Assembly: GCA_019671135.1 (NCBI GenBank)
Contig: JAHRHY010000012.1
Location: 62,001 to 126,000 of the forward strand
Direction of reading: 5' to 3'
Source of the DNA: Linnemannia hyalina
Lineage: Eukaryota > Mortierellomycota > Mortierellomycetes > Mortierellales > Mortierellaceae
Length of the DNA stretch: 64,000 nt
Both the position numbers and the translations under genes were made by a program. The notes beneath the pieces are model-generated. The model had not been told where the DNA came from, searched no databases, and saw only the letters and a program-made list of their open reading frames with translations. Shown piece by piece: positions 41,751 through 54,500 of the stretch (positions are counted from its first letter, which is position 1; the number at the start of each line of letters is the position of its first letter).

Positions 41751-43515
41751 ATGACAACACTCCATTCCCCATCCCATCTGCCTCCACTCAAGGACCGCCT
41801 CAAAGAGATCTTCTCGACTTTTTTCAAGCTCGGCTACACAACATTTGGCGGACCCGCCGCACATATCGGCATCCTCTATGGCGAAATTGTAGAAAAGCGC
41901 AAATGGATTGCCAGCGAGCAGTTCACAGAACTCTTTGCGATCTGCCAGGCGCTTCCTGGACCAGCCAGTACCGAACTCGCCTATAGTTTGGCCCTTGTCC
42001 GTTCGGGCTTTTTGGCTTCTGTGTTTGCCTTCTTACTTTGGAGGTGCAGTGCAGTTGTCTTTTTTTTTTTTTGGTTGCCATTCCATGGTTAAAATTATTA
42101 TGCCCCTCGAATTGTGTCTAACCAATGCTCCATTCCAATGAATGATATAGTGCTCCTGGAGCGATTGTGATGACAGTGGCAGGAATATTGATTGGCGATG
42201 TGAGCGAGACTATCCCTCTTTGGGCAACCCGATTGGAGCAAGGACTTGCAGCCGCCGCCGTCGGTTTGGTGGCATTGGCAGCATACAAGATGTCGACCAC
42301 TCTGGCAACAGATAAACTGACCCGGATTTTGGCGCTTATCTCTGGAGGCGCCTCAGCATTATACACGGCCCCTTGGTTGCTGCCTGTTCTCATGATCGCT
42401 GGTGGATTGACAAGCTGGATCTTTGACGCCTATTTGTTCCCGCTATCGAATGGATGGAAAGAGAAACGAGCTCACCGGAAGGCACAGGGGGAATTGGACG
42501 GAAAGAAGGATGATCTGGAGCAAGGGCACGTAACCAATAAGGAGGCCGAAGCTACCGCATCTGCGAGTACTGAAGATCATTCTGAGGTGGATGCACCTGT
42601 CACCATCATCCAAAGTGCAAATGCAGATGCCGAAAAGACTCCCAGTGTTCTTGGCTCGATCAGGAGCAGGAATAAGGCCGAAGTTGCAACTTTGGATGGG
42701 GTCAAAGGAGACCTCGCCCAGGAATTCGAGGTAAAACGAGATGCCTAAAGCCATACTTCGAACAGGTATCCCAAAAGTACGATCAAGGCCTGACTAACAG
42801 ACTTACGTTGTTTTCAATTCAATCGCAATAGCCTGAGAGCCAGTATCGACCATTGTTTACATACTCCAAAAAACTGGGCTTTTTCTTCTTCCTCGTATTC
42901 TTGGCCCTATTGGTCGCATCAATTCTCGTCCGCGCGCTCGTCCCAGAATCAACAACGGCATCATATGGACACCTGACAGCAACCTTTTACTTCACCGGAT
43001 CCATCATCTTTGGAGGCGGACCTGTCATCATCCCACTCTTGAGAACCTACACTGTCGACTCTGGATGGATGAACGACAAGCAGTTCCTTGTTGGCCTGGC
43101 GTTGATCCAATCTCTCCCAGGACCCAACTTCAACTTCGCATGTTTTCTGGGCGCAGTGTCGATGGTTCGTGCAAACCAGAGCGGTGTTGTGGGCGCCATC
43201 CTGGGATACCTCGCCATCTTCTTTCCAGGCCTGATTTTGAAGAACGCCATTATTCCGTTTTGGCAGTCCGTGCGGGAACACAAGTCGGTCAAGATGGTGT
43301 TTAGGGGTGTCAATGCTTGCGCGCTGGGATTGGTCTTTTCGGCCACTTGGCTGTTGTTTGACCAGACGAACGGATTCGGAGGCAGCAGTGGGTACCATAG
43401 TGTCATTGCCAGTGCTGCATTTGTGGCCAATGGGTATTTGGACTTTCCAGCGCCTTTGGTCATCATCTTGGGTGGCGCTATGGGTGCCATTGAATATGCT
43501 GTAGCCGACCTTTAA
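41751..43515 (+). CDS. CHR-family chromate/anion transporter, two-domain type
   Basis: A membrane transporter; bacterial and fungal CHR proteins move chromate and may take related oxyanions. Three exons, 41751-42043, 42151-42730 and 42832-43515, giving 518 residues. Both halves carry a CHR domain. The N-half has FKLGYTTFGGPAAHIG and QALPGPASTELAYSLA. The C-half has TGSIIFGGGPVIIPLL and QSLPGPNFNFACFLGA, showing the internal duplication of long-chain CHR proteins. A cytosolic linker of about 110 residues, Lys/Glu- then Ala/Ser-rich, joins them. The first intron uses a weak GTGCAG donor, but the junction restores LLWSAPGAIVM. Direction of transport (export or uptake) cannot be read from sequence. 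Confidence 0.9.
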
Positions 43516-43766
43516 TACTATATTTAATTTACTTCTTAATAATACTCCTAATACAGAGCAGCGGGTGATGTCAACTCGCCTATACCATGTTAGCGTTTGA
43601 GCAAAGAAGCAAGAAGCGCAAAAAAGAGCAATGCACAACCTTTGTCTGCGGAGTCGGTCGGGTACCTCAGCAACACATGAAGACAAGGCAGTTTAGGCAG
43701 ATGCTTGATGTCAGGTCAAAGAGTCTGTATGCACTCGCGCAACTCGATGTTCTTTGCCTAGCTCCC
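43516..43766. other. Intergenic
   Basis: Nothing recognised. Confidence 0.4.
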
Positions 43767-44105
43767 TCAGCCACCATTTTCCATCATCCATTCGAGGCCA
43801 GTTTTGCTTATCCGAATGTCGGCACCCTCAAATTCAATCGCCTCTAGGTTCTTCAACGCACCTAGCTGAGGACGATCCATTCTTATCCAAATCTCCAGTG
43901 TAGTGGGGACAACAAAGTAGGGCGCATCGACTACACTATCGCGCGCGTGTTGCAAAGGTAACCTGAATCCAGGCGCAGTCCATGTTGCGTTTAGAACTTT
44001 TAGCGTCGTGGCAGTCCAGGGTCCTTGGCCCACTGTCTTGGCTGTTGTCGACATTTCAAGGTGCTGTACACTCTGCTGGTTGTTATCACTCAGCAGTGAC
44101 CTCAC
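43767..44105 (-). pseudogene. C-terminal fragment of an F-box/LRR-like protein
   Basis: A minus-strand frame of about 110 codons ends LGALKNLEAIEFEGADIRISKTGLEWM. This matches the closing repeat of the F-box genes at 56.7 and 58.1 kb (LSTLKNLQVFEFEGADLPELE and LGVLTDLEVFGFESLDHRIGRGELAWM). No F-box or upstream repeats are present, so it is a detached remnant. Confidence 0.55.
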
Positions 44106-44230
44106 CCTTAATTAGTAAGGGGAGAAAATATTATTTACTAGTGTGTTAGATAACTATCGCTTCTCATCGTGCTCGGAGATGCGGACATGGTATGCTGATG
44201 TTGGGGCTGGACAGGGTCATGCTCAACCGG

Positions 44231-47200
44231 CTACGAATGCTCGCTTTCAAATTCCAAGGGGGGCTTGTGGTCACCGCTCATCTCCTTGGAGTGAATGGTC
44301 TTGAGAGGTCCAGGGAGGATCGACGAAGCCCTGGATCGCTTGCCCGACTGGACCACCAACAACGAGCTCACGACCTCAGAGTTCAGGAACGACTGAGCAA
44401 CAACGCCAACAATGTTCGATACGGTCATCGAGGCGTGATGAATGTCGCGGGACGAAGGCTGAGGACGAAGAGTATGGCGAGATCGAAGGGCAGAGGTCTC
44501 TCCAAACGGGTTCTCGACATTAGTAGCCGCTGGGGTTCCGATTGGAGAAGGCTGGAAATGTTGGGCCGAGGTGCTGATATGCAATCCTTGAGATCCGGTG
44601 GCAAGGACAGTCGATGGCTCAGTAGTATGGGTGGAGGCGGCAGAGCTGAAGCGACCAGGCTTGACAGTCGATCCGCGTCCAAGAACTAAAAGGTCGCGAG
44701 GACCAAGGACAGACTTGGAGAACCCAATGGCATCTTGAAGAGTAGGCGCTTGGTGGACATAAACGTTATCTCCGACCTCAGTTCCAACGTCCAAAGTGCC
44801 ACTTGTTCTCTTCTTGCTCGAACGCTTCTCGGCAAACACACGGTGACCAAAGTAGTCGCGAACCAATGCGCTGTTGTCGTCTGGAATGCTCGTTTTCTTC
44901 TCGTCGTTATCGTCTTCTGAAGTGATCGAAAGGCTGTCGACCTCAATGTGAGTCTCTCCCTCAACGCCGGACTGAGACGCCTTGTCCGCCTGGATTCGGA
45001 CAATGAGAATGTTGCAAGCTCTGTTGTGACTCAATGACGAGGCAAGCTTGAGCGCCTCTTTATCATCCTGGGATCCGTACAGAGGCACGACAATGGTTAT
45101 GAAGTGTCCGCCACCGAAATCTCTGCCGACAAAGACAGCAGTAACGAGGCCTGAGTCGGCAGCAGTACTGAGAAGGCGGCTGACCAAAGGTGTGTTGGAA
45201 GTGACAACGGGGCGGGGAAGGACGGCGTTCTCGCTTCCTTCAGCAATGTTGGAAGAAAGTTCAGGGAGCGAGCTCGAGTTCCATGGGATGATGATTACAC
45301 CAGCACCGCTGTCGGTAGCTTCATCGCGGATACTGTTGGCAAAGTCATCGGGGTCGGTCGACAGGGTCATACGAGGTTGAATAAGGATGCTGTTCAGTTT
45401 GGCGAATGCCTGGAAAACTGTCATAAGAGCATCTCGACTAAGAACATCGGCGCGCTCAGTAGCTGCCATCAGGACGGACGAACTACGCTCGGACAGGTGC
45501 AAGAGACGGAGAGCCAACAAAGATGGTCCGGACTTGGGAGGGGCAGGCGCAAAGGTGACAATGTTGCTCGAAAGATCGTGGGCACCATGGCCAGAGATAG
45601 CGGATCCGCTGGATGCTGCCTCTTCTGACTTTGGGACGGCGTAGTGGAGCATGTCGAGGAAAGTCATCATCGCGGGCAGGTTTTGAATCTTGTCCAAGCA
45701 CAACATAATACCCTTGTTGGTGATCTCGGCGTCCTCCACGTGGTCGTTGCGCTCAATGTCTCCGTTCTTGGCCTTCTCCTTGGCCAGGGCTCGCAATGCA
45801 GAGGCACGCTGGTAGTGGGGAGGGTAGATGTATGACACGGCTGGGGTGGTCATACAAGTGGTAATAAGACACATGGCAACCATAATGACAAAGACCTTGT
45901 CGTTGATAACGCCGGCATCGTATCCAATGTTGAGGACGATGAGCTCGATAAGACCCTTGCAGTTCATCAGGAAACCGATCGCGAGGGATTCTCTCCACTC
46001 CATTCCTTGAAGCTTTGCAGCACCAGTGCATCCAACAATCTTTCCAAAGCAGGCGACAAAAGTCGTCAGGATGACAAGACCCCAGATTCTGCCATTGTCC
46101 AATAGTCCGATCTGGGTCTTGAGTCCTGAGAGGGCAAAGTAGATGGGGAGGAAGATGACCGAAACCAAGTCCTCAATGCGTTTGGTCACGCCATCGGCAA
46201 AACTGGTATCGTTGGGGATAATGAGACCGACCAAGAAGGAGCCAAAGATGGCATGGACACCGATAATATCGGTGACAAAGGCACTGACCAAGACGACGAC
46301 CATAGTGAACGCCATCATGGTCTGACTAGGCTCGTCCTCAGACTTGGTCTTCTTGATCATGTACTTGAAAAGGGGGCGGAACAGGAAGGCGAGGATCAGG
46401 ATCCAAGCAATAGAGAGCAAGACGACGTAGAGAGGGGTAATCTTGCTGGCACTGTTGATAATCGACACGACGAGGGCCAAAAGGATCCAGGCAACAATGT
46501 CACCGACGGCACCGGCGCAGATAGTCAAGAAGCCGACCTTAGTAGTCAGCAACTTTTGCTCGGCAAGGATACGAGCGAGGACAGGGAAGGCCGTAATGGC
46601 CATGGCCACACCGCAGAAAAGCAGGAATTGACCAAAACCGACGTCGTTGTCTGGGCCCATCTCTTCGTAGAGAACGTAACTGACAGCAGCACCGACGCCG
46701 AGAGGGAGAACCATACCGGCTAATGAAATGCCAAGGGCAAACTTTGCACGCTTCATGACCAAAGAAGGGTCGAGCTCGAGGCCGACCAGGAAGAGGAAAA
46801 AGACTAGACCAATGTTGGAGACCAGGTTCAGGAAGGGAAGACTATCGGCCTTGAAGATGGTGGAAGCAAAGCCGGGTATGCGGCCCAAGACGGATGGGCC
46901 AAGCAGGATGCCTGCGATGACTTCAGAAATGACACGGGGTTGCTTGAGTTTCCGCAGGACAAAATGCAAGAGGTAGCATAGTATGATGATAATGGTGGCC
47001 TATAGCATTTGTACAAGTGTAGAGTGGATCTGGGGGTGATTAATTTCTCAATCGCAAAACTAGCAGACTAGATGGGTCTAGTGGGAGTTTGGTCCTGCAT
47101 CAATGATCTTTTTACCTGGATGACGAAGAGCGGGAACGGGTTGGCCTTGTTGAAATCGGTCGGGTTAAGACCAGTGACAATACTACCTGCAAGGGTGTTG

Positions 47201-47318
47201 TTGTCGGTTGTGTGCACAAGATTGAGCAATAGTGGTTAGAGGATGGCCATTGGCACCAATGGGCTAAGAACAAGCACGATATCAATTGGCATGGAGACTT
47301 GCCTGCTGAGGTACCCAT
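44231..47318 (-). CDS. KHA1: K+/H+ antiporter, KHA1-like (CPA2 family)
   Basis: It exchanges K+ for H+ on an intracellular membrane (Golgi in yeast). Three exons, 47318-47303, 47186-47116 and 46999-44231, giving 951 residues. The 16-bp first exon MGTSA ends in a GC donor (CAG|GCAAGT). The rejoined N-terminus GSIVTGLNPTDFNKANPFPLFVIQ parallels the yeast Kha1 start. The transport domain has about 12 membrane segments with QPRVISEVIAGILLGPSVLG, FLVGLELDP, ITAFPVLARILAE, the ion-binding GAVGDIVAWILLAL and FGSFLVGLIIPND. The C-terminal 450 residues are cytosolic, with a nucleotide-binding USP-like fold as in other Kha1 proteins. The GC-AG intron needs transcript confirmation. Confidence 0.92.
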
Positions 47319-48794
47319 GGCGCAGTTATGAAGCGACTGAGAGGAGGTTTGCTTCGAGGGGTTGGACTTTTACTGGAACAGTCAATTGGTATCTGAAATG
47401 CAGCCTGCGTGGCGAAAGAGACAGACAGAGAAAAGAAGACGTGTTGTTCAGTTGAAAGGAAAAGTAAACAGAAGGAATGTATGCAAGAAGAGAAGAATGG
47501 CCAAGAAGGGAGGAAGAAAAAAAAGAAAAAGATCGAAAGAAAAGGAGAAGAGATGTGAAAATGGTGTGCCAGGGTGTGGGATAGATATGCAGAAAAGAAA
47601 GTGGGAGCGAAAAGCACACAATTGGCACACCCTTCATTTTGTTACTGTAGTCCTCTGGCCGCCCCTCACCTTTATTCGCGCAAGTTACCAATTGCCATTG
47701 AAGCAGGTCATTTCAATTATCGCCCTTTTTACATTCGTTACCGACAAAGCGATCCAGACCTGCCTCTCCCCTCCTCTTTCTTACTCTCACTATCCGAACT
47801 ATTCGAACTATCCGGGAAGACGAGATGAAAAAAGGGGCGAACAGGGCACTCCTTTACCAACTGTGACAAATAGGATAGGGGAGGAGGAGAAGGAAAGAAC
47901 GATTATTTCCTCTCTTCTTTCTTTATGTTGGTGCTGTTTCTTTTGTTTTTTTTATCCACGTACAAAAAGAGAGGCGCACAAGAGGAACACAAAACAAAGG
48001 ATGAGATGGTGTTGCGGTTGACAAGATGAGCATCAGTGAGCGAAATGAAGTGCGTGGTCCATTCGCCTTTCGCTTTTTGAGTCCACATACTTGTGAGGGT
48101 GATACCGGATGAGGAGAGGTAGGTTGAATGAGGTTCGGGGGTGAGTGAGGCGAGGATGAGTTGGAGGATGAAAGAGGGGAGACGAAGGAGACTGAGAAGA
48201 AGAGAAGAGATGATGGAGAGGAGTTGGGGGAAGGAAGTAGAATAAGGGGTGTTGTGGAGGGATCCTTTCCATATGGGCGGATAGAGTTGTTCCTGCGTTC
48301 TAATTGGCTCCTTCTCTACTTCCACGTGCCTTGTCTCTTTTCTTCTTTCGTTCTTTATGCCCAGAGTTTGTTTCGTTCTTTCTCACTTTCCTTGCTCCTG
48401 CAGCTGTCATTAGGTTGCGCAAGAATATCATAGTCCTGAAAAAAGAAAGAAAACTTGTAGTTCTCCAACATGGCATGCAGGCGTGACCATCCAAGCAGGC
48501 CCCTATCCATCCCGCTTCTTTCGAGAGCAGACAGGGGCTAGTTTGTTCTTTCCATCGTCTGGTCTACTATCCCTTCGTCTGTTTCTGGAACATTTTTGTT
48601 CTCTCTCAAGAACGGTTAACGAGACCCCCTTTAACAATGCGAAAAATGGATTCCTCGCATGTCAGGGTCGATTGACAGCTGGTCCACCGTTGTATGTTTT
48701 TCTTTTGCAAAAGCGCTTTCAATGAATCCCTCTTTCTTTTCTCAAGCTTATTCCTTTCCAACGTTTCCCATTTCACTTCGCCCATTGTTGATCC
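47319..48794. other. Intergenic, 5' flank of KHA1
   Basis: Purine-rich and pyrimidine-rich blocks (about 47440-47560 and 47760-48260) keep several frames open by composition alone. No family signal seen. Confidence 0.5.
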
Positions 48795-48969
48795 ATGCCC
48801 CGCAATCGTCGTGCTATTGTTGAAGAGGTTCCTGAGGTAGAGGAGGACGAGGTTGACACCAACGACGGCGCGGGGGAGGAGGAGACGGACTTCCCCATCA
48901 CTCGTCGACCAGTCCAACCTCTATGACCTGGATCTGTTGGTTCAGCAAGGTGCCCCTATGCCTTATTAA
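48795..48969 (+). pseudogene. Small acidic ORF, probable broken gene start
   Basis: ATG at 48795 opens MPRNRRAIVEEVPEVEEDEVDTNDG and continues acidic to DFPIT. A one-base shift near 48900 then gives VDQSNLYDLDLLVQQGAPMPY and a stop at 48967-48969. Composition and continuity across the shift suggest the first exon of an acidic nuclear-type protein that has lost its frame and its downstream exons. The family is not recognised. Confidence 0.35.
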
Positions 48970-49977
48970 GATCCGCAACTGTTACAAAGAATACCATGGT
49001 TTTTAAACGTACACTAACTAGAATGCAAGTTACAAATACTTATGAACGACAAAAAAAAAAAAAAAAAAAAAAAGTTGCGAACCTGGTGCCTGGTTCCTGG
49101 TACTCTCATGAAGTAACCCTCTTTTTCGCTTTGTTAACATATGGTCCTACACTTGATTTATGCCCAAAAATTTGTGGAACAAAAAAGTTCCAGAATCCTT
49201 GACAGTCGAATGGATACCTTATCTCTGGTGGACCCGAATGATGAATTTGCTCCCACCTGCATTGTTTTGTGTTCTCAAATGGCAACGCCTGCCGCTTTCC
49301 GTCACCACCGTGTGCATGTTTGTGCATGCATCAACAAAATAAAAAAATGAAAAATATGCTAAATCTCTTTGACCCAGTAAAAGCATATCATCCATTCTCC
49401 AAAAGGTACTCTTTTTTCATTGTTTTGCTTTCTTTGCCGCCATCTTTCGATAAGTGTTTGTTTTTTATCAAGAGCAAAGATCTCTTTTTCAAATTTGACA
49501 GTGTTGTCAAAAAATGAGAGATGGAAAAGAAATAAGAAATAAGAAATAAGAAAGATATAACCACCTCTCCCTTCGTCAAGTACCGAGAACAGCATGAAAT
49601 GGGAAGATGACCACATGTCCATCGTTGCCTCTGACGCGCTTTGTTGTCGTGAAGACTATGGAGAGAGATAGGGTGGGAGTAAACTTGTAAGTTTTCAATG
49701 CAACTCCGCACCTTTTTTTACCCTTCTCAGAATTGGTGGCGCTTATCGTGGCTTGGGATAAACAAGAACCTACCATTGTGACTTCACCTTTTTGAGCACT
49801 ACATGTGTGTGTGTGAAGCCGGTCCAACAACAACCGTTCATTACATCTTCAACCATCGCGTCAGTCGTTTCACCATCAGCCAACCAACGACCAACGACCA
49901 AACCAACCAGCCAAAACCACAGGGATTGTTGACCGGCAGCAAAGAGCAACTCGGGGCACAAGAACACTATAGAGACC
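48970..49977. other. Intergenic with a long A-run
   Basis: An A-run of about 23 bases at 49051-49073 interrupts the stretch. No retroelement body is recognisable beside it. The rest is AT-rich with no coding signal. Confidence 0.5.
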
Positions 49978-51385
49978 ATGGCAGCAATCACTCCAGGGAC
50001 AATGCTGTCCTTCCTCGCTCACTCCTTCAAACCACAACGGCTCAGCTCACGGATAAGGCTTGCAACGGCATGTCAGTTCAGGCACACCGACATCATATCA
50101 TCACACCTCTCCAGGAACAGCTTTCATTCAACAGCACTCCGGAATAGACCCGACCTCCACCATCAAAAGATTACGCCGCTTTCAACATATACCTGCCATG
50201 AATCGACTCCGTCATTATCCGTCTTTGATCGAAAACTTGCCGCCGTATGTCAAGTCCAACGCAGGGATCTTAGCGGCTTCAGTGGGTTTGGCAACGGAAA
50301 GGGTGGTGATTCAGGAAAGACCTCCAGCCTACCACCAAGCTTCAAGACAGGCAGCAAATGGGACATGCCTGCACGGCCCTCCGACACTTCCGCGACTGCA
50401 CCAACCTCATTGTTGAAACGTCCTATTGTGCCGACCCCCAGGACGTGGGACTCGTTCAAAGGTCATCTAGCGACTGACCCTGTTTCTGTCGAGGACAGTC
50501 AGGCAAACATCGCGCTGAACCTCAAGAAACTTAACGCTATCTCCAATGGTACGCATCGGAAGAAGTTGTTGTTTGTCCTTGTGGCGCTGGTTGGATGTGA
50601 TATGCAGACCCACTGGCAGCTAACACTTGTCGTTTCCGCTGTTTCTCGATGCTATAGTGACGAAGAAGAAGCAGGCTTACTCCCCATACTTGCTGATCTC
50701 CCAGCTGCCGTCGACTGTCATGCCGGACGATATCAGGAGATTGGCGGACTCGAAGGACAGCATCAAGGACATTATCTTTCACCGGAACCAATTCATGGAG
50801 TTCCAGAACAAGGTCACGGTTGTTTTCCGATCCGCAACTGACGCTGTCGACTTTATTACTCAAAAGTATGGAAAGTTCGTGGGTGGCCACAAACTCAACA
50901 TGACCATGGTAAGCGAACGTGTAAAGAAGGTCTTTTCACACATTTTTGCTATATCAGGAGGTTTTGTGGACAAGGTTTTTGTCTCACCAGGACCTACAAC
51001 TGGATGTTGGTTAACAATTGGACATGTACTCTTTCTTTTGTGTACAAAATAGCTCGACCCATACAACCCAAGGGACAAGCGCTCGATTCCACCCAACCTT
51101 CGATCAGAGCCATTCTCAGGGCATTTGGTACTCATTTCAGGACTTCCTGCGGCCTCCCGGCCGGACCACCTGAGGACCGAGTTCCGTCGGTTCCAACTCA
51201 TGGACACAACTGAGGCCGCTATCATTCCAGTACCATCAAAGCGGATGTCCTCTTCGTGCCAATACTTGATCCGTCTCTCGAGTCGATCTGAAGCGTTCCG
51301 GTTTGTCAGAACATACCACAATACCTTCTTCCAGTTCAAGGAGTTCCGGAAGCGATGCCCCATTCGGACAACCATTATTTACTGA
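49978..51385 (+). CDS. Mitochondrion-targeted protein with two RRM-like domains
   Basis: Three exons, 49978-50548, 50658-50908 and 51053-51385, giving 384 residues. The first 55 residues are rich in Arg, Ser and hydrophobics with no acidic residue before the first Asp at residue 38 (FKPQRLSSRIRLATACQF). Two RNA-recognition-like modules follow. The first is AYSPYLLISQLPSTVMPDDIRRLA...KVTVVFRSATDAVDFI, spanning about residues 200-270. The second is HLVLISGLPAASRPDHLRTEFRRFQL...QYLIRLSSRSEAFRFVR at about 300-365. Aromatic RNP residues are weak, so they are divergent RRMs. A role in mitochondrial RNA metabolism or translation is inferred; no named orthologue is recognised. Confidence 0.65.
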
Positions 51386-51508
51386 GCACTTTTGGATATT
51401 GTATATTCCGACGCTGTCGCTCACGTACAGGAATAAACTATTTTGCATAGAACGTTCATAGCGGTGTTGCTTTATTTGGGCGGATGAATATAACATGTTT
51501 TCTTTTCG

Positions 51509-54500
51509 TTACAAGAGCTGAAGAATAGCTATGATAGTGGCTAGAAAGACTACCAGCATCGACCGTTGAAGAGCCAGCGGTCCTGCAGCACCCGAAAACT
51601 CGTCGTATTTCTCTGGGTGTATCACGCGATCTTTGTGTACATAGTTTGAACAACATTGGCTGTTAGTTACTATGCAAATAGGGGGAAAGTGCGGACAGTT
51701 CTATCATGTCAGCCAAACGAACAAAAGAAAGAGCTTTGTACCTCTACAGTCGAGATTACAGCGATAGGCCAACGTGGTGGATGTCTCGACGGATGAGTTG
51801 GGAGGACAAGCTGAGAACTCGTTTGGTTGCACAAGGCAGACACCCATCAGAGTTGGCGCGGTAGCAATAGGGAACAGACCATCGAACTGGTTGTAGTTGA
51901 TCACCATGTACTCCATGCGAGTCAGATTCTGGAGCTCGACTGGTAGCGGGCCTGTAAACTCATTGTGTGCCAGGACCCTATTGAAAGCAAGGAAGGAAAG
52001 AAAGTAGCCCAAGCGTCAACATCATACCTATAGGGATCGGATATATTTTTGAGCACCAAAATACTAGAGAGAAAGAAAAGAGGAGCGCATTACAGTCGTG
52101 TTAGGCTGATCATGTTGCCGATCCTGGGTGAGAGGTCCCCACCCAGTTTGTTGTCGGGCAAGTCTAGCACTTTGAGGTTCTGAAGATCAAAAAGCGCATC
52201 GGGGAGCTCTCCCGAGAAATGGTTATCTGCCAGACTCCTAGAAAGCGCGTTCAGTGTTATCACAAAAGAATGTTAACCAATGAATTCAACGAGAAGGGAG
52301 TGTCGATGAATCATCCCGGGGAAGAGGAGGGAGATGTACAGGAATTGGAGTTGCTTGCAGCTGCCAAACTCTTTTGGGATCCGACCCTTGAACTCATTCG
52401 CGCGCGCAGAACTAGGTAAAAAGAGTTGGTAAGCTGCTTATAAATTTCGTCTATCGTCAGGCAGTAATACTAATACAGCACAAAAAGAGCAAAGAGTCTA
52501 CTGCTTACAATCGCAAAAGACCAGCAAGAGCCCCAATCTCACCAGCAATGTCCCCTGTGAACCCATTCTGGTTGATGTTAATCACGCGCAGCTTAGTGAG
52601 CGATGTGAAGAGGCCTTCAGGGAGCAGACCGTCAAAGTCGTTATTGGCAATCGATCTATGACATTTGGAGAAGAGAGAATGTAAGTGTCGGATATATCGT
52701 GGACCAAAGACGAAAAGAAAGCAGTACTCATGGCTTGTTTTGAACGCACAGCTCGGTCAGTTGCTTGAGCTTCATGACTTCTTTGGGGAGTGGACCTTTC
52801 ATGTAGTTGTTCTTGATGACACTGAGACGACGCAGGCCATTGCAGTAGTATAGATAAGAGTTGTAACAGCACAAAGCAAAAAAAAAGAAAAGTGAATAAA
52901 CAAAGACAGTAAGAGGAAGGGAGGCAGTGATCAACGATAACAGTAGTAACAGTTTGACTCCAAACAAACAGTCAACAACATGCAACACATACAGCTCTTG
53001 AATGTTCACCATCTTGGTCACTGCTACGGGAAAGTCGCCTGTGATCTGGTTGGAGCTCAGGTCCCTAGATTGTGGCCATCCAAAAGTGCACAGTGAAAAA
53101 AGGAGAACATGGTTCAGTGCACTGTTCATATCGCTCAAAGGATGGGTTAAAAGCGCCACAGCTTGTGATAAGGTGGACCCTACAATCGTCTAAGGTGGGA
53201 GAGCTTGCTGTAGGACTCGGGGATCGTTCCTGTCAGGTCGTTGTTGCTGAGGTCCAGGATGAGTAAATTCAGTAATTCGCTCAGTTCTTCTGGGACGGGG
53301 CCCGTCAGACCGTTGTATCCTAAATGACTGTAGCATCAATGAGGGATGAGCATGCTTTTTTGACAGCAGACACTGAACACAACATGTCTGATATTTTTTC
53401 TATGGATAACCAACTTACAGCTCAATGATGTGCCAGTCATCTTTGACATGTCCCCGGGGACTAGGCTTTACGGGGTTGCGCACACGAGGGCCCCCATAGT
53501 CGTCGTAGTTATCGTCGTCCTCGTCATGACCATCGTCATTGTAATTCCCGTCCGGATTTTGTCCGTTCTCGTTGTTATCATCGTCCGGTTGGTGTCGATT
53601 GTCTACATCACCAGTGCCATGCTCATGGCCTCTATGTCTTCCATGCCCCCCACGATGGGGGTTGCGGTCATGATGATAGTATGGCGGAGGAATTCTTTTG
53701 CTCAGGTGAAGCACTTGATCCCGTTGTACTATCCTGGGACGATGAGCTGTAGCGGTTGCCACTGTGTAGCGACTACTGACCAGGTCCTCATCATACGGTG
53801 GCCATGGCGGAGGAACAACTCCGTCGGGTCCGATACAGACTACCCCAAACCAACCACAGCAGTTGTCCGGGTCCAATGTTGGTGAGGGATGGAAAAGAGA
53901 TCCTTGCAGTGGATCGCTATCATCATAGTCGTATGCTGGAGGCGATTGTGGTGACTGACTTACCGGCACCGCGTTTCCCTGACGAAGATCCGACGAAGTC
54001 GAAGGAGGGTGGTTTATTGTTGGAGGTCGGGGCAGCTGAGGAGCAAAGTCGTTGTCGTCATCGATGTTGTCTGGTGGAATGTACTTGTCTCGCTTGGAAT
54101 CAGACCGTTGGGCGCGACGACGGAGATCTGCGCCAGGCATGACTCGGTTATCGTCTCCTCGGAATTGACCCCGCGGAGAGCTGGTCGGGATACGAACGCT
54201 GTCGACATACTGCCATCCATCCTGGTTACTCCAACTGTCGCCTCCAGAGGAGTTGTAGAATTTGCGGAGGATCTCGCATGATGTTTTGAGAGGGATGTGG
54301 ACGAGGTTGAGGGCGATGGCTGCTCGGTTTCGAGTCTTCCCGTCTTCTTTTTGTTTTGCGGTGGCTGTTTCTGTGCTCTTTGCAGGAGTTGGTGTCGCTT
54401 GCGATCGAGCTGTGGTAGAGGTAATCGGTTGTGAGGCTGGTGAATGGGTGCTGATGATGGGAGTTAGATGAGAGGGTGGAGGTGGAAGTGAAGGAGGAAG

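Noticed and set aside
49051..49073. A-run as the tail of a LINE or SINE
   Set aside because: No element body or target duplication recognisable next to it.
52020..52066. Small extra LRR exon
   Set aside because: It lacks the LRR consensus, and direct joining of 52094 to 51977 restores the repeat in phase.
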